Source of the DNA: a virus
Length of the DNA stretch: 40,244 nucleotides
Direction: 5' to 3' (one strand)
IMG/VR virus record: IMGVR_UViG_3300046694_000208
Span: 1-40,244 of that record
Made by a program: the position numbers and the translations under genes. The notes beneath the pieces were generated by a model, which ran no database searches, was not told the DNA's origin, and saw only the letters and a program-made list of their open reading frames with translations. Of the stretch, positions 24,133 to 31,827 are shown one piece after another (position 1 is the stretch's first letter; each line of letters starts with the position of its first letter).

Positions 24133-25008
24133 ATGCAAGCACTTCGCTTAGTTGGCACAAAGGACCTGGAACATGAGGATTGGCTGGAATGGCGTAAGCG
24201 CGGGATTGGTGGATCTGATGTAGCTGCGATCTGCGGACTGAGCCGGTATAAATCTGCCTTGGAAGTCTACCTGGATAAGATCGGAGAGATTCCGCCGATT
24301 CCTGATAATCCAAAAATGAAGGCTGGCCGGATACTTGAACCATTAATCGCGGACTGGTTTGCAGAAGAAACCGGCATCCGAGTGCAGAAGCAGAATTACA
24401 TCTTCCAACATAAAGATTACCCGTTCATGCTGGCGAACATTGACCGATGGGTACCCGGGGAGAACGCGGGGCTGGAAATCAAAAATACTGCTGAGTATTC
24501 GCGTAACAACTGGTTTGATGGGCAAACGGAGATCATTCCCACGGAGTATCAGTTGCAGGCAAATCACTATATGGCGGTGACTGGCGCGGATAAATGGTAT
24601 GTAGCTGTGCTGATCGGCGGATGGGACTTCCAGTGGCGTGTGATCGAGCGTGACGACAACTTAATCAAGAATCTAACTACCATTGAGGAAAATTTTTGGA
24701 ATCAGCATGTCGTGGCTGGAGTACTTCCGGAAGTTAAGGCACAGGACACGGATCTGATGAACTATATGTACCCTGCCAGCGCGCCTACAAGCGTCAACAT
24801 CAGCGAAGCATACTATGAACTCATTAAGAGACTCATAGATACGAAACAGGCCTTAAAACAGGCTGAGGATGCCCATGAGGACGTGAAAAACAAAGTTAAG
24901 CAACTGATGGGCGAGAATGAACTCGCTTTATGGCAGGGCGAAAAATTCTGCTCTTGGAAAACAAATGCACGCGGAAGCCGCGTATTCAAAATAATTGGAG
25001 GTCTATAA
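24133..25008 (+). CDS. YqaJ-type viral recombinase (lambda-exonuclease-like)
   Basis: A 291-aa PD-(D/E)XK nuclease that resects double-stranded ends 5' to 3' for RecT-driven recombination. Motifs in order: RGIGGSDVAAICGLSRYKS (about 33-51), the acidic AGRILEPLIADWF, FMLANIDRWV with the metal-binding Asp, LEIKNT with the catalytic Glu and Lys, and the Gln motif EYQLQANHYMAV. The C-terminal 60 residues are helical. The stop is followed 3 bases later by the RecT gene, so the pair works together. Confidence 0.93.
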   Translation: MQALRLVGTKDLEHEDWLEWRKRGIGGSDVAAICGLSRYKSALEVYLDKIGEIPPIPDNPKMKAGRILEPLIADWFAEETGIRVQKQNYIFQHKDYPFMLANIDRWVPGENAGLEIKNTAEYSRNNWFDGQTEIIPTEYQLQANHYMAVTGADKWYVAVLIGGWDFQWRVIERDDNLIKNLTTIEENFWNQHVVAGVLPEVKAQDTDLMNYMYPASAPTSVNISEAYYELIKRLIDTKQALKQAEDAHEDVKNKVKQLMGENELALWQGEKFCSWKTNARGSRVFKIIGGL

Positions 25009-25011
25009 ACC

Positions 25012-25854
25012 ATGAATATGAAAGCACCCACGAATCAAAACGCACTAGCAGGAGCATTGACCGGTATAGCTACAGCCCCGGCAACCAAAGGAAAAACTAT
25101 CAATGACCTGTTTGAGCAAATGAAGCCAGCTATTGCCCAGGCGATCCCGAAACACCTCACTCCTGACCGTCTCCTGCGTATTGCGACAACCAGCATACGT
25201 ACTAACCCCAAACTAAAGGTATGCACGCCTGAGAGCCTCTTGGGGGCTGTGATGCAGTGTGCGCAGCTGGGACTCGAACCTTCTATCCTCGGTCATGCAT
25301 ACCTCATTCCCTATAAGAACAAAGGCGTAGACGAATGCCAGTTCCAGATTGGTTACAAAGGACTAATTGAGCTTGCCCGGCGTACCGGACAGATCAGCAG
25401 CATCATGGCCCAGGCCGTACATGAGAATGATGAATTTGAGTACGAATATGGCATCAACGAGAAGTTGCGGCACGTTCCGGCGGATGGCGAGCGTGGTCAG
25501 GTGGTCAAATATTATTCCTACGCCAAGTTTAAAGATGGTGGTTACTCCTTTATGGTCATGAGTCGGCAGGATATCATGATCCACCGCGATAAATTCAGCA
25601 AGGCCAAGACCTACGGTCCATGGGTTGACCACTTTGACGAAATGGCAAAAAAGACGGTGCTTAAGGCACTCATGAAATACATGCCGATTAGCGTAGAGTT
25701 CCAGCGTGCGGTTGACCAAGACGAAACTACTAAGCGATTTGAATCCGGCACTGAAGACATGAGTGAAATTGTGGATGTCACAGACTGGCAAGAGATCCCT
25801 GGCGAAACAACGGAGGTCATTCAAGATCCTGATCAGGCAGCACTCGATATCTAA
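25012..25854 (+). CDS. recT: RecT single-strand annealing protein
   Basis: A 280-aa annealase that binds single strands left by the YqaJ nuclease and pairs homologous DNA. Diagnostic segments: INDLFEQMKPAIAQAIPKHLT, 'LLGAVMQCAQLGLEP...GHAYLIPY', 'CQFQIGYKGLIELARRTG', 'VWVDHFDEMAKKTVLK'-like near 225 and 'MPIS'. The start may be ATG 25012 or 25018. Its C-terminal 40 residues are acidic, as often in RecT proteins that contact partner proteins. Confidence 0.94.
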   Translation: MNMKAPTNQNALAGALTGIATAPATKGKTINDLFEQMKPAIAQAIPKHLTPDRLLRIATTSIRTNPKLKVCTPESLLGAVMQCAQLGLEPSILGHAYLIPYKNKGVDECQFQIGYKGLIELARRTGQISSIMAQAVHENDEFEYEYGINEKLRHVPADGERGQVVKYYSYAKFKDGGYSFMVMSRQDIMIHRDKFSKAKTYGPWVDHFDEMAKKTVLKALMKYMPISVEFQRAVDQDETTKRFESGTEDMSEIVDVTDWQEIPGETTEVIQDPDQAALDI

Positions 25855-25868
25855 TCGGAGGTGTGACC

Positions 25869-26198
25869 ATGCGAAAGAAGCCAAAGAAGCAGCTGGCTCC
25901 CTGGAGGGTCGGCATCCTTTCCCACCACCAGCGCGGCGGCCTAACTCAGAAGCAGATGGGTGATATCTCCGACAAGGTGCGCAAAGAGGTGGATGCCCGG
26001 TCCGGCGGCATATGCGAGATCAGGAAGCGCTGCAAAGGCGCTCCTGCGGTCCAACAGGCGCACATCACCGGACGCAAGCAGATCAACCACAAGACCACAG
26101 CGGACGACCTGAGAGACGCTTGTCTTGCGTGTCACAACTATATTGACGAGACACCAGAAGGTATACGGTACAAAAGGACGTTAAAGGAGGGCGCATAA
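25869..26198 (+). CDS. HNH-type nuclease-like protein (NinG-like)
   Basis: A 109-aa protein; ATG 25869 is 6 bases after GGAGGT. The N-terminus is very basic (RKKPKKQLAPWR). The C-terminal half has ICEIRKRCKG, VQQAHITGRK, 'TTADDLRDACLACHNYIDE', the Cys/His pattern of compact HNH/NinG-like nucleases found next to phage recombination genes. It could process branched recombination intermediates. Family call moderate. Confidence 0.65.
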   Translation: MRKKPKKQLAPWRVGILSHHQRGGLTQKQMGDISDKVRKEVDARSGGICEIRKRCKGAPAVQQAHITGRKQINHKTTADDLRDACLACHNYIDETPEGIRYKRTLKEGA

Positions 26199-26438
26199 AT
26201 GAAACTGTGGGATCAATTCCTAGAATTGAAAGCTCAAATACACAACATCACCATAGACGAAGATAAACGGCACGAAGACGCACGTTTTCTCCGGTCCATT
26301 GAAACTATTGAGCGTACTCTGAAACGATCTCTCAGAGGCGCTGAGTACCGAATCCTATTCACTTTGGATGATCCCCAGGCTGAACTTGTTAAAAAACTAA
26401 TGGAAGAGGCGCAGCATGATACGAAAAGAGGCACTTAA
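26199..26438 (+). CDS. Small charged protein
   Basis: A 79-aa mostly helical acidic protein (WDQFLELKAQIHNITIDED), read directly after the HNH gene with a shared AAAGGAGGG. It overlaps the next gene by 23 bases. No family recognised. Confidence 0.55.
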   Translation: MKLWDQFLELKAQIHNITIDEDKRHEDARFLRSIETIERTLKRSLRGAEYRILFTLDDPQAELVKKLMEEAQHDTKRGT

Positions 26439-26637
26439 AGAGTTGGACAAGCTGCTGCAGCACTGTCAAAGCTGCGAACAGCGCAAGGTACCGTTTTCCC
26501 CGCGGAGTCATGAGCACCGGAATAGTTACTGTATTAACCAATGTAAGGACGTAGGCCCGAAGTTACAGGACTTAGGCAAGAGCATGGAGGACATTACGAG
26601 GGCGGAGAGAGCTGATAGAAAGGGGTTGAGCGCATGA
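26416..26637 (+). CDS. Zinc-finger-like small protein
   Basis: A 73-aa protein with LQHCQSCEQRK and YCINQCKDVG, spaced by about 21 residues. This Cx2C/Cx3C layout with a helical tail (LQDLGKSMEDI) is a recurring small zinc-binding protein of Bacilli phages. It overlaps the next gene by ATGA. Function unknown. Confidence 0.65.
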   Translation: MIRKEALKELDKLLQHCQSCEQRKVPFSPRSHEHRNSYCINQCKDVGPKLQDLGKSMEDITRAERADRKGLSA

Positions 26638-26828
26638 GCACAAGAGTTCAATTAATCGCAGACATCGCAGTGATGAAACGGGAAATCGAAGTATACGAAA
26701 ACTGTCTGCTATACGCAACAAAATACAGTGTGCTAGGAGACATCGAATACTACGGCGAGTTGAGAAATCACATAACCCGCCGTATCGAAAAGGCCGAGGC
26801 TGAGCTGCAGCAGTTAAAGAGTGCTTAG
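26634..26828 (+). CDS. Small coiled-coil protein
   Basis: A 64-aa protein, two helices around a central turn (LIADIAVMKREIEVYENCLLY, HITRRIEKAEAELQQL). Start ATG overlaps the previous stop. No family recognised. Its last codons overlap the stop of the minus-strand RHH gene. Confidence 0.55.
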   Translation: MSTRVQLIADIAVMKREIEVYENCLLYATKYSVLGDIEYYGELRNHITRRIEKAEAELQQLKSA

Positions 26829-26980
26829 TCCTTCTTACTATCTTTCATAGCATTGCGAAGGATGACATTGATCATTGAGCTAACGGATCGGTCATCCTCT
26901 GCAGCTGCCTTACTTATGAACTCAAATACATCGACATCTAACGTTATTGATAACTTTTCTTTATTGGTTTGTCTCACCAT
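26825..26980 (-). CDS. Ribbon-helix-helix (CopG/Arc-type) repressor
   Basis: A 51-aa protein encoded against the surrounding early operon. KLSITLDVDVFEFISKAAAE followed by DDRSVSSMINVILRNAM is the strand-helix-helix pattern of CopG/Arc-type DNA-binding dimers. GAGGTG precedes the ATG, and a TATACT -10 (27000-27005) lies upstream. GTAGGATAAA repeats in the same gap are likely its operator. It may dampen the plus-strand operon or restart transcription at 27.1 kb. Confidence 0.75.
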   Translation of the reverse strand: MVRQTNKEKLSITLDVDVFEFISKAAAEDDRSVSSMINVILRNAMKDSKKD

Positions 26981-26999
26981 ATAAATACACCTCAAAAAA

Positions 27000-27062
27000 A
27001 GTATAGCATTTTATCCGATAATCCAAACATTTATCTTGCTAAGTAGGATAAAGTAGGATAAA
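27000..27062. promoter_or_regulatory. Promoter and tandem operator for the RHH gene
   Basis: The minus-strand -10 TATACT (27000-27005) is followed by an inverted TTTATCC (27010-27016) and two tandem GTAGGATAAA decamers (27043-27062). RHH proteins usually bind short tandem or inverted repeats spaced about 10 bases. Confidence 0.55.
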
Positions 27063-27098
27063 GTAAGAATACGAACTGAACATAAGGAGTTGAGCACA

Positions 27099-27296
27099 AT
27101 GCCGAGGTTCTACTATCACAGTTGGACAGGAGACGAGGATCGCCTGCTAACAGAGATCATGACCAACGGAGAACGGGAACGAAAGAAGGTATTGGACCTT
27201 TTCAATGAGGCCGCGAATAAACTTCAGCGCACCGCCAAGTCGTGCCAGAATCGTTGGTATGAGATCCGCAGCGCTGAAAATACGAAGGCGGTGTAA
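27099..27296 (+). CDS. Myb/SANT-like DNA-binding protein, RsfA-like
   Basis: A 65-aa protein from ATG 27099, 9 bases after AAGGAG. 'WTGDEDRLLTEIM' then 'KVLDLFNEAANKLQRTAKSCQNRWYEIR' is the Myb-like layout of the RsfA prespore regulator family: Trp, acidic turn, and C-terminal RW. It probably binds DNA. A sporulation link is only inferred. Confidence 0.7.
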   Translation: MPRFYYHSWTGDEDRLLTEIMTNGERERKKVLDLFNEAANKLQRTAKSCQNRWYEIRSAENTKAV

Positions 27297-27298
27297 GT

Positions 27299-27823
27299 AT
27301 GAAAAATAAATTTGAGATTAGAGGAGAAGTTACTGCTATTTTATTGAATAGTCGAAAATACGGAAAGATGGAAACTTTAATCAGCACAAGTAAATTAGAA
27401 AGAGTAAAAGAATTGGATGGGACGTGGGTTCCTACTTGGGATAAGAGAGCTAATAAATTTTACGTAAAGGGTAATTTTCCAATGATTAATCGAAAACAAG
27501 AACCATCAGTTAGGTTACACAGATGGATTACAAACGCGCCAACAGGAATGGTAGTCGATCATATAATGCACGATGGATTAAATAATACAGATGATAATCT
27601 GAGAGTTGTCACATATTCAGAAAACAGTTTTAACAGAAAAGGACCACAATCAAATAACAAAAGCGGAATCAGAGGTGTTATTTGGGACAATTATGCAAAT
27701 AAATGGAGAGCATTTATATCAATTAATGGAAAACAAAAATATATTGGTAATTTTATTGAATTAGAAGATGCGGAAGATGCAGCCAATGCAGCTAGAAATA
27801 TGCCAGGGAACAAGGCGGTGTAG
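27299..27823 (+). CDS. HNH endonuclease with AP2-like domain
   Basis: A 174-aa free-standing homing-type nuclease. The HNH part includes LHRWITNAPTGMVVDHIMHDGLNN as 'HR...vDHi' then 'NLRVVTYSENSFNR'; the catalytic His is in VDHI. The C-terminus (SNNKSGIRGVIWDNYANKW, then FISINGKQKYIGNF) is an AP2-like DNA-binding module. The gene is markedly AT-rich and lies between two operon genes with almost no gap, as expected for an inserted mobile gene. Confidence 0.88.
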   Translation: MKNKFEIRGEVTAILLNSRKYGKMETLISTSKLERVKELDGTWVPTWDKRANKFYVKGNFPMINRKQEPSVRLHRWITNAPTGMVVDHIMHDGLNNTDDNLRVVTYSENSFNRKGPQSNNKSGIRGVIWDNYANKWRAFISINGKQKYIGNFIELEDAEDAANAARNMPGNKAV

Positions 27824-27826
27824 ATA

Positions 27827-28708
27827 ATGGCTAGACCGCGTAAGGAGGGGATGGATTACTTCCCCCATGATGTGAATTTATCATCTGACAAAAAGGTTGA
27901 AGCGTTACGGATTATTCACGGAAATGACGGTTACACATTCTTCTGCATCATGCTTGAACTAATCTATCAGGAACCAACTTTTGAGATAGACGTTTCTGAC
28001 GCAGAAACTATTCAGATACTCGCCAAAAAAGTAGAAGTAACTACACAAAAACTCACAGAAATGATTTCAACCAGCATAAAACATGGATGTTTTGATAGAG
28101 AAAAATACGAAAATGATCGTGTTTTAACATCAAATGGCATCAAAAAACGTGCATCGGTCGTAGTTGACAAGCGAGAGAAGATGAGATCAAAAAGCCGTAG
28201 TGACGCGGTTCCTGTAGTTTCACCACCAGTTTCTTCCCTAGTTTCTGACGCAGAAATGGGGGTAGAAAGTACACAAAGTAAAAGGAAAGTAAAAGATAAA
28301 GTAAAAGTAAAAGGAAAGAAAGATATTATACCTAAAATTAACTTTGCTGAATTCGTATCAATGTCTCAAGAAGAATACGACAAGCTTCTCACAGCACACG
28401 GACAGGACAAGCTTAATCGGATCATTGAAACCCTGGACAATTACAAAGGGTCAACCGGAAAGAAATACACCAGCGATTACCGGGCTATTTTAAACTGGGT
28501 GGTCACTAGGGTTGAGGAAGACGAACGGAAACTAAAGCTAATACCTGGAGGTGGAAACGGTGGAAAGTATCAAACCGGCTATGCAGGAGTTTCTGAAGCG
28601 AGTAGAAAGGCTGCGAGCCGAGGCGCTGAAACCTTCATCGGAAGCCCTGGACGAGAATCAGGACTTACCACCGAGGAAGTTCAGCGGCGCGCCAGCAATT
28701 TCGAATGA
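27827..28708 (+). CDS. Replication initiator-like protein (Lin1244/DUF4373 N-terminus)
   Basis: A 293-aa protein. The N-terminus 'GMDYFPHDVNLSSDKKVEAL' and 'GNDGYTFFCIMLELIYQE' match the DUF4373 (Lin1244/Lin1753) domain of phage replication proteins. After a Lys-rich linker (about 130-165), 'YDKLLTAHGQDKLNRIIETL' with 'YKGSTGKKYTSDYRAILNWV' resembles the C-terminal part of DnaD-like initiators. It should open the origin and recruit the helicase loader encoded next. The two genes overlap by 149 bases in different frames. Confidence 0.85.
   Translation: MARPRKEGMDYFPHDVNLSSDKKVEALRIIHGNDGYTFFCIMLELIYQEPTFEIDVSDAETIQILAKKVEVTTQKLTEMISTSIKHGCFDREKYENDRVLTSNGIKKRASVVVDKREKMRSKSRSDAVPVVSPPVSSLVSDAEMGVESTQSKRKVKDKVKVKGKKDIIPKINFAEFVSMSQEEYDKLLTAHGQDKLNRIIETLDNYKGSTGKKYTSDYRAILNWVVTRVEEDERKLKLIPGGGNGGKYQTGYAGVSEASRKAASRGAETFIGSPGRESGLTTEEVQRRASNFE
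28276..28313 (+). repeat. Iteron-like repeats in the initiator gene
   Basis: AAGTAAAAG occurs at 28276, 28287 and 28299, and GTAAAAG again at 28307, so the unit recurs about every 11-12 bases in an AT-rich stretch. Initiator genes of many phages contain their own origin in such repeats. The same bases encode the Lys-rich linker, so codon bias is an alternative. Confidence 0.45.
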
Positions 28709-29480
28709 GGGATGCGAGAAATGTGATTACACCGGAACGATTAACTCATTCCGATGGGAGCAGCCAGAAGGATACCCGATCAAAATACAAGTGGCCGTGG
28801 TGGAAAACTGCAGCTGCCACATGGACCGGATGTTCCTGAAGTACAACGCATCTGAGAGCTTCAACGCAAAGGAACGGAGTCACACCTTCAAAAATGCAAC
28901 GATGGACAATATGAACGAAATACAGTTTAACATTGCAATGGACTTCGTCACAGACATCAAGAAGCATATGGAGCTTGGCACTTGGTTGTACATCTTCGGT
29001 GATGATGCCCGGGTGAATGAGGTGTCGCGGGAAAAGGGTGCCATCCTGAACGCATACGGTACAGGTAAGACATATCTGATGCAGTGTATGGCTAATGCGT
29101 TCTCACTTCGGAAGATCCCGGCAATTTACGTAACCGAGTCAAAACTGTACGGAGAGATCAAAGCCACATACAACCGAGACAGCGAAGAATCTGAAATTGA
29201 TGTGCTTCAGCGCTACTACAACGTACCAATCCTGATGATAGACGACATTTTCACAGCTCAGTACAAGGATTGGGCCGAAGGGATGCTGTACAACATCATT
29301 GACGAGCGCATGAAGAATAACAAAGTGACGATCATGACCAGCAACTATGCATTAGGACGCATCAGAGAGCGGTTGCCGCTGAACGGCGGGAAGATCGGCA
29401 GTCGGATCAACGGTAAAGCAGAACTGATTGAAATGCTGGGACCGGATCGCAGACCACAAAGCAAGAGTGAACCGGCTTAA
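28560..29480 (+). CDS. DnaC-like helicase loader ATPase
   Basis: An AAA+ loader of about 306 aa that would bring the host DnaB-type helicase to the phage origin. The best start is GTG 28560, 8 bases after GGAGG; GTG 28551 is possible. It has a zinc-binding part (EGCEKCDYTG ... ENCSCH), Walker A-like 'ILNAYGTGKTYLMQ', Walker B 'VPILMIDDIF', sensor 'IMTSNYALGRI' and a C-terminal Arg-rich part. The first Gly of Walker A is Asn here. It starts 149 bases before the initiator gene ends, in another frame. Confidence 0.88.
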   Translation: MESIKPAMQEFLKRVERLRAEALKPSSEALDENQDLPPRKFSGAPAISNEGCEKCDYTGTINSFRWEQPEGYPIKIQVAVVENCSCHMDRMFLKYNASESFNAKERSHTFKNATMDNMNEIQFNIAMDFVTDIKKHMELGTWLYIFGDDARVNEVSREKGAILNAYGTGKTYLMQCMANAFSLRKIPAIYVTESKLYGEIKATYNRDSEESEIDVLQRYYNVPILMIDDIFTAQYKDWAEGMLYNIIDERMKNNKVTIMTSNYALGRIRERLPLNGGKIGSRINGKAELIEMLGPDRRPQSKSEPA

Positions 29481-29501
29481 ATAAGAGAGGATGGATGAAC
29501 A

Positions 29502-29675
29502 GTGAAAGTACTTTTTGTAGACGGTAACTGCATCGGAGATATAGAACACGACATAAACAAATTTATCCAAACAGTATCCATTGAAGTAGTTGATATCAAG
29601 TACCAGATGCTAACTGATCCAGCATGCGACAATCAACTTTATGTGACAGCAATGATCATGTACAAGGAGTTATAA
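29502..29675 (+). CDS. Cse60-like small protein
   Basis: A 57-aa protein with GTG start, behind AGAGAGGATGG. 'MKVLFVDGN', 'INKFIQTVSIEVVDIKYQ' and 'LYVTAMIMYKEL' match the Cse60/DUF2758 family (small protein known from Bacillus sporulation and many phages): alternating strands and a helix, ending in 'AMI.Y'. Biochemical role unknown. Confidence 0.65.
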   Translation: MKVLFVDGNCIGDIEHDINKFIQTVSIEVVDIKYQMLTDPACDNQLYVTAMIMYKEL

Positions 29676-29679
29676 ACCA

Positions 29680-29814
29680 ATGACCAAACCCATTGACGAC
29701 TACGACCTATACGACAAAGACTTCGCCGCATGGTGGCGCAAGGGCCTAGAAGCCTTCGGAATGGACACCAGCGTGGTAGACGAATGGGAACGTGAGCAGG
29801 CTGAGGCAGCCTAA
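29680..29814 (+). CDS. Small acidic protein
   Basis: A 44-aa ORF, ATG behind AAGGAG in the end of the previous gene. It is rich in Asp, Trp and Glu (DDYDLYDKDFAAWWRKGLEA). Similar tiny acidic proteins occur in early phage operons; no function recognised. Confidence 0.5.
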   Translation: MTKPIDDYDLYDKDFAAWWRKGLEAFGMDTSVVDEWEREQAEAA

Positions 29815-29875
29815 CAAGAGGGGGTAACCGGAGTTAACGGAGCCACTACGCGCGATAACAAGGGAGGAAACAGGG

Positions 29876-30061
29876 ATGATATGTGCTTATTGCAAAGCAG
29901 AGTTACAGGAAGACGAACCTCATGTAAAGGTCCAGCATCATGAGCGTGGATCATACGTGCTCACGAACTACTTCTGCAACATCGAGCACCAGATATTTCG
30001 CACAATGAAAGGGCGATACGGAATCAACGAAGATAAGATGCACGAGATAATGGGACGCTGA
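29876..30061 (+). CDS. Small Cys/His zinc-binding protein
   Basis: A 61-aa protein behind AAGGGAGGAAAC. CAYCKAEL and YFCNIEHQIF give a CxxC...CxxxH ligand set. The second half is basic and helical. Role unknown. Confidence 0.6.
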   Translation: MICAYCKAELQEDEPHVKVQHHERGSYVLTNYFCNIEHQIFRTMKGRYGINEDKMHEIMGR

Positions 30062-30165
30062 GCTTCTACAAGCCCCACACAGACGTTATAACCGCAAGGA
30101 CAGGCACAAGTTAGTCCCAGCGCAAATAAGCTCTCTACGGGGCGTACAGAAGGTGAGAGGATAGC

Positions 30166-30339
30166 ATGATCATGGACGAAATGAGGAAACTCGCTGATTT
30201 GCTCGAAGAAATGGTGGATGAAATGTGCTTCATCAAGTCAGAGTTTGAGTCGGATGGACTTCCGGGAGTATTTGATGATACCAATGCACTTGTGTTGAGA
30301 GCAGGGGAAGTAATTAACCATATCAGAGGGATCATATAG
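30166..30339 (+). CDS. Small acidic helical protein
   Basis: A 57-aa ORF with ATG behind GGTGAGAGG. Three short amphipathic helices (MRKLADLLEEMVDEMCFIK, ALVLRAGEVINHI). No family recognised. Confidence 0.5.
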   Translation: MIMDEMRKLADLLEEMVDEMCFIKSEFESDGLPGVFDDTNALVLRAGEVINHIRGII

Positions 30340-30353
30340 AGAGGGTGAAGGGA

Positions 30354-30641
30354 ATGAGTAGACTTAAAAGAGTTTTAAAGCTTATTGAAAAAACAAGAGA
30401 TGAAGGAAACGTACCAACTCAAATACTTATGAGTTTGTCATTTGCTAGTGCGCTAAAAAACGATCTTATGCCTGAGATAGATAAATACTTTATTAATGGT
30501 CGAATGGAGATTGACGGAGTGCCTTGGGGAATAGAGAAGATAAGAGGGTTTAGGGTTGTTTATTTTCCGAAGGCCCCCGAATCGAACGAATACGCTCAAC
30601 GAAGTGAAGGCCGTAAAGAGTTTGGGGATTCCCATGAATAA
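30354..30641 (+). CDS. Protein of unknown function
   Basis: A 95-aa protein from ATG 30354, behind GAGAGGGTG (a GTG at 30345 is also possible). Helical first half (LKRVLKLIEKTRDEG), then IDGVPWGIEKIRGFRVVYFP like a small beta-hairpin. The C-terminus overlaps the next gene. No family recognised. Confidence 0.55.
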   Translation: MSRLKRVLKLIEKTRDEGNVPTQILMSLSFASALKNDLMPEIDKYFINGRMEIDGVPWGIEKIRGFRVVYFPKAPESNEYAQRSEGRKEFGDSHE

Positions 30642-30909
30642 ACTAACAGAGACGGACAAGGCAAAAGAATACTTGGAACTATGCCAAAGAAGGATGGTAT
30701 ATGACGAATCAACTCACATCATAGGCAGCCTCCTTTCTCTCCTAGAAGAAAAGGACAAAGCCCTAGCGTTCTACGCAGACGAGAAAAACCACGATTGGAA
30801 ATTGAACGAATACCGTAATGTGGAACCAACCAAAGTAATGATAGATGGCGGATTTATCGCCCGTAAAGCCATTAATACATCCTCTAACAACGAAGGAGAC
30901 CAGAAATGA
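30634..30909 (+). CDS. Protein of unknown function
   Basis: A 91-aa helical protein from ATG 30634, behind TTGGGG. It includes AKEYLELCQRRMVYDES and SLLSLLEEKDKALAFYADEKN. It overlaps the preceding and following genes by a few bases. No family recognised. Confidence 0.5.
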   Translation: MNKLTETDKAKEYLELCQRRMVYDESTHIIGSLLSLLEEKDKALAFYADEKNHDWKLNEYRNVEPTKVMIDGGFIARKAINTSSNNEGDQK

Positions 30910-31277
30910 CACAAGTAAAGGAATGGAGCAACCCGGAGCTTAACCGGGCGCTGGCGGAGTTGATGGGGTACCGTATTGAAAAGGCTGGGAGCTTCTGGCT
31001 GCTTCACAAAGATGGTTACTTCACGGGCAGTGTTCACTATGAAGAAGAGAAAGCTTACGAAATGCTGCCTGATTACTGCACAGACCCTGCTGCCTCTCTA
31101 GAGGTACAGACAGCAGCAATAGCCAAATACGACAAGCGATATGTAGTTGAATTAGACCGGATTGTTAATCCAGATGATCAGCAACATGAGTGGGAAGAAA
31201 GTGAAATAGCTAAACTGCTCACCGCCAGCCCCAGAGAGAGGGCAGAGGCGGTATATATCACGCTACAGGGGCAGTAG
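30906..31277 (+). CDS. Phage ABA-sandwich-like protein (first copy)
   Basis: A 123-aa protein. 'ELNRALAELMGYRIEKAGSFWLL', then 'YEMLPDYCTDPAASLEVQTAAI' and a C-terminal 'LLTASPRERAEAVYITLQ' follow the phage ABA-sandwich/BC1872 layout: a 'MGY' turn, a central 'P.YSTD...A' motif and a final 'RA.A.' helix. The role of the family is unknown. A relative lies at 32952. Confidence 0.72.
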   Translation: MTQVKEWSNPELNRALAELMGYRIEKAGSFWLLHKDGYFTGSVHYEEEKAYEMLPDYCTDPAASLEVQTAAIAKYDKRYVVELDRIVNPDDQQHEWEESEIAKLLTASPRERAEAVYITLQGQ

Positions 31278-31306
31278 AAGCATACGGTGCAGGAAGGAGC
31301 CCGGGT

Positions 31307-31522
31307 ATGCAATTGACCATTGACGATATTTGCATAGAGGTATCAGTAGATGGGAGACCTTACAGGGATTATGGCGATCCCATTGACAAGTATGGACAGA
31401 TCAAACCACACGTTGAAGGTTATTACGGTGATATTCTCGGATGGCGGAGGGTGCGGTGCAAACAAAAGATTGCGAGAGTGCGCGCAAATCAGGAGGTAGA
31501 TACAAATGTCAGAACACTTTGA
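31307..31522 (+). CDS. Small protein of unknown function
   Basis: A 71-aa protein behind AGGAAGGAG. The N-terminal part is acidic (MQLTIDDICIEVSVDG), the end is basic (WRRVRCKQKIARVRANQ). No family recognised. Confidence 0.5.
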   Translation: MQLTIDDICIEVSVDGRPYRDYGDPIDKYGQIKPHVEGYYGDILGWRRVRCKQKIARVRANQEVDTNVRTL

Positions 31523-31679
31523 AGATGGGGAAAAAGTAATTTTAAAGAAAACAGGTGAAATCGTAACAATAAATGAGTGGTCGCTTACCAGAATGGGCAG
31601 AGGAATTACACGGTACACGTACAATCTGATTGAAGTTCCTGGAATTTTTTTCTATCACAGCGAGTTTGAGAGAATTTAA
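31506..31679 (+). CDS. Small beta-rich protein
   Basis: A 57-aa ORF; ATG behind AGGAGGT. 'FEDGEKVILKKTGEIVTIN' looks like a short SH3-like barrel, 'YNLIEVPGIFFYHSEFERI' its last strands. Similar small 'G..V..k.tGe...I' proteins occur in Bacilli phages. Role unknown. Confidence 0.6.
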   Translation: MSEHFEDGEKVILKKTGEIVTINEWSLTRMGRGITRYTYNLIEVPGIFFYHSEFERI

Positions 31680-31757
31680 TCATTACTGATGCGCAGTACG
31701 AGAGTGTAACTCATCAGGCCGATAGGCCATCGTCCGACAGCAATACCCAGGCGTAGC

Positions 31758-31775
31758 CGGGGGCCGAAACAGATC
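31758..31775 (+). repeat. Intergenic GC-rich motif, copy A
   Basis: CGGGGGCCGAAACAGATC, preceded by AATACCCAG. It matches 16 of 18 bases of copy B at 33982. Both lie in a gap just before a gene. GGCC-GATA-GGCC (near 31719-31730) also forms a small hairpin in this gap. Confidence 0.55.
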
Positions 31776-31827
31776 GGGACAGAGAGGGTATAGCAGCCCT
31801 CCTCTCCCACTAAGGGAGGATATAACA

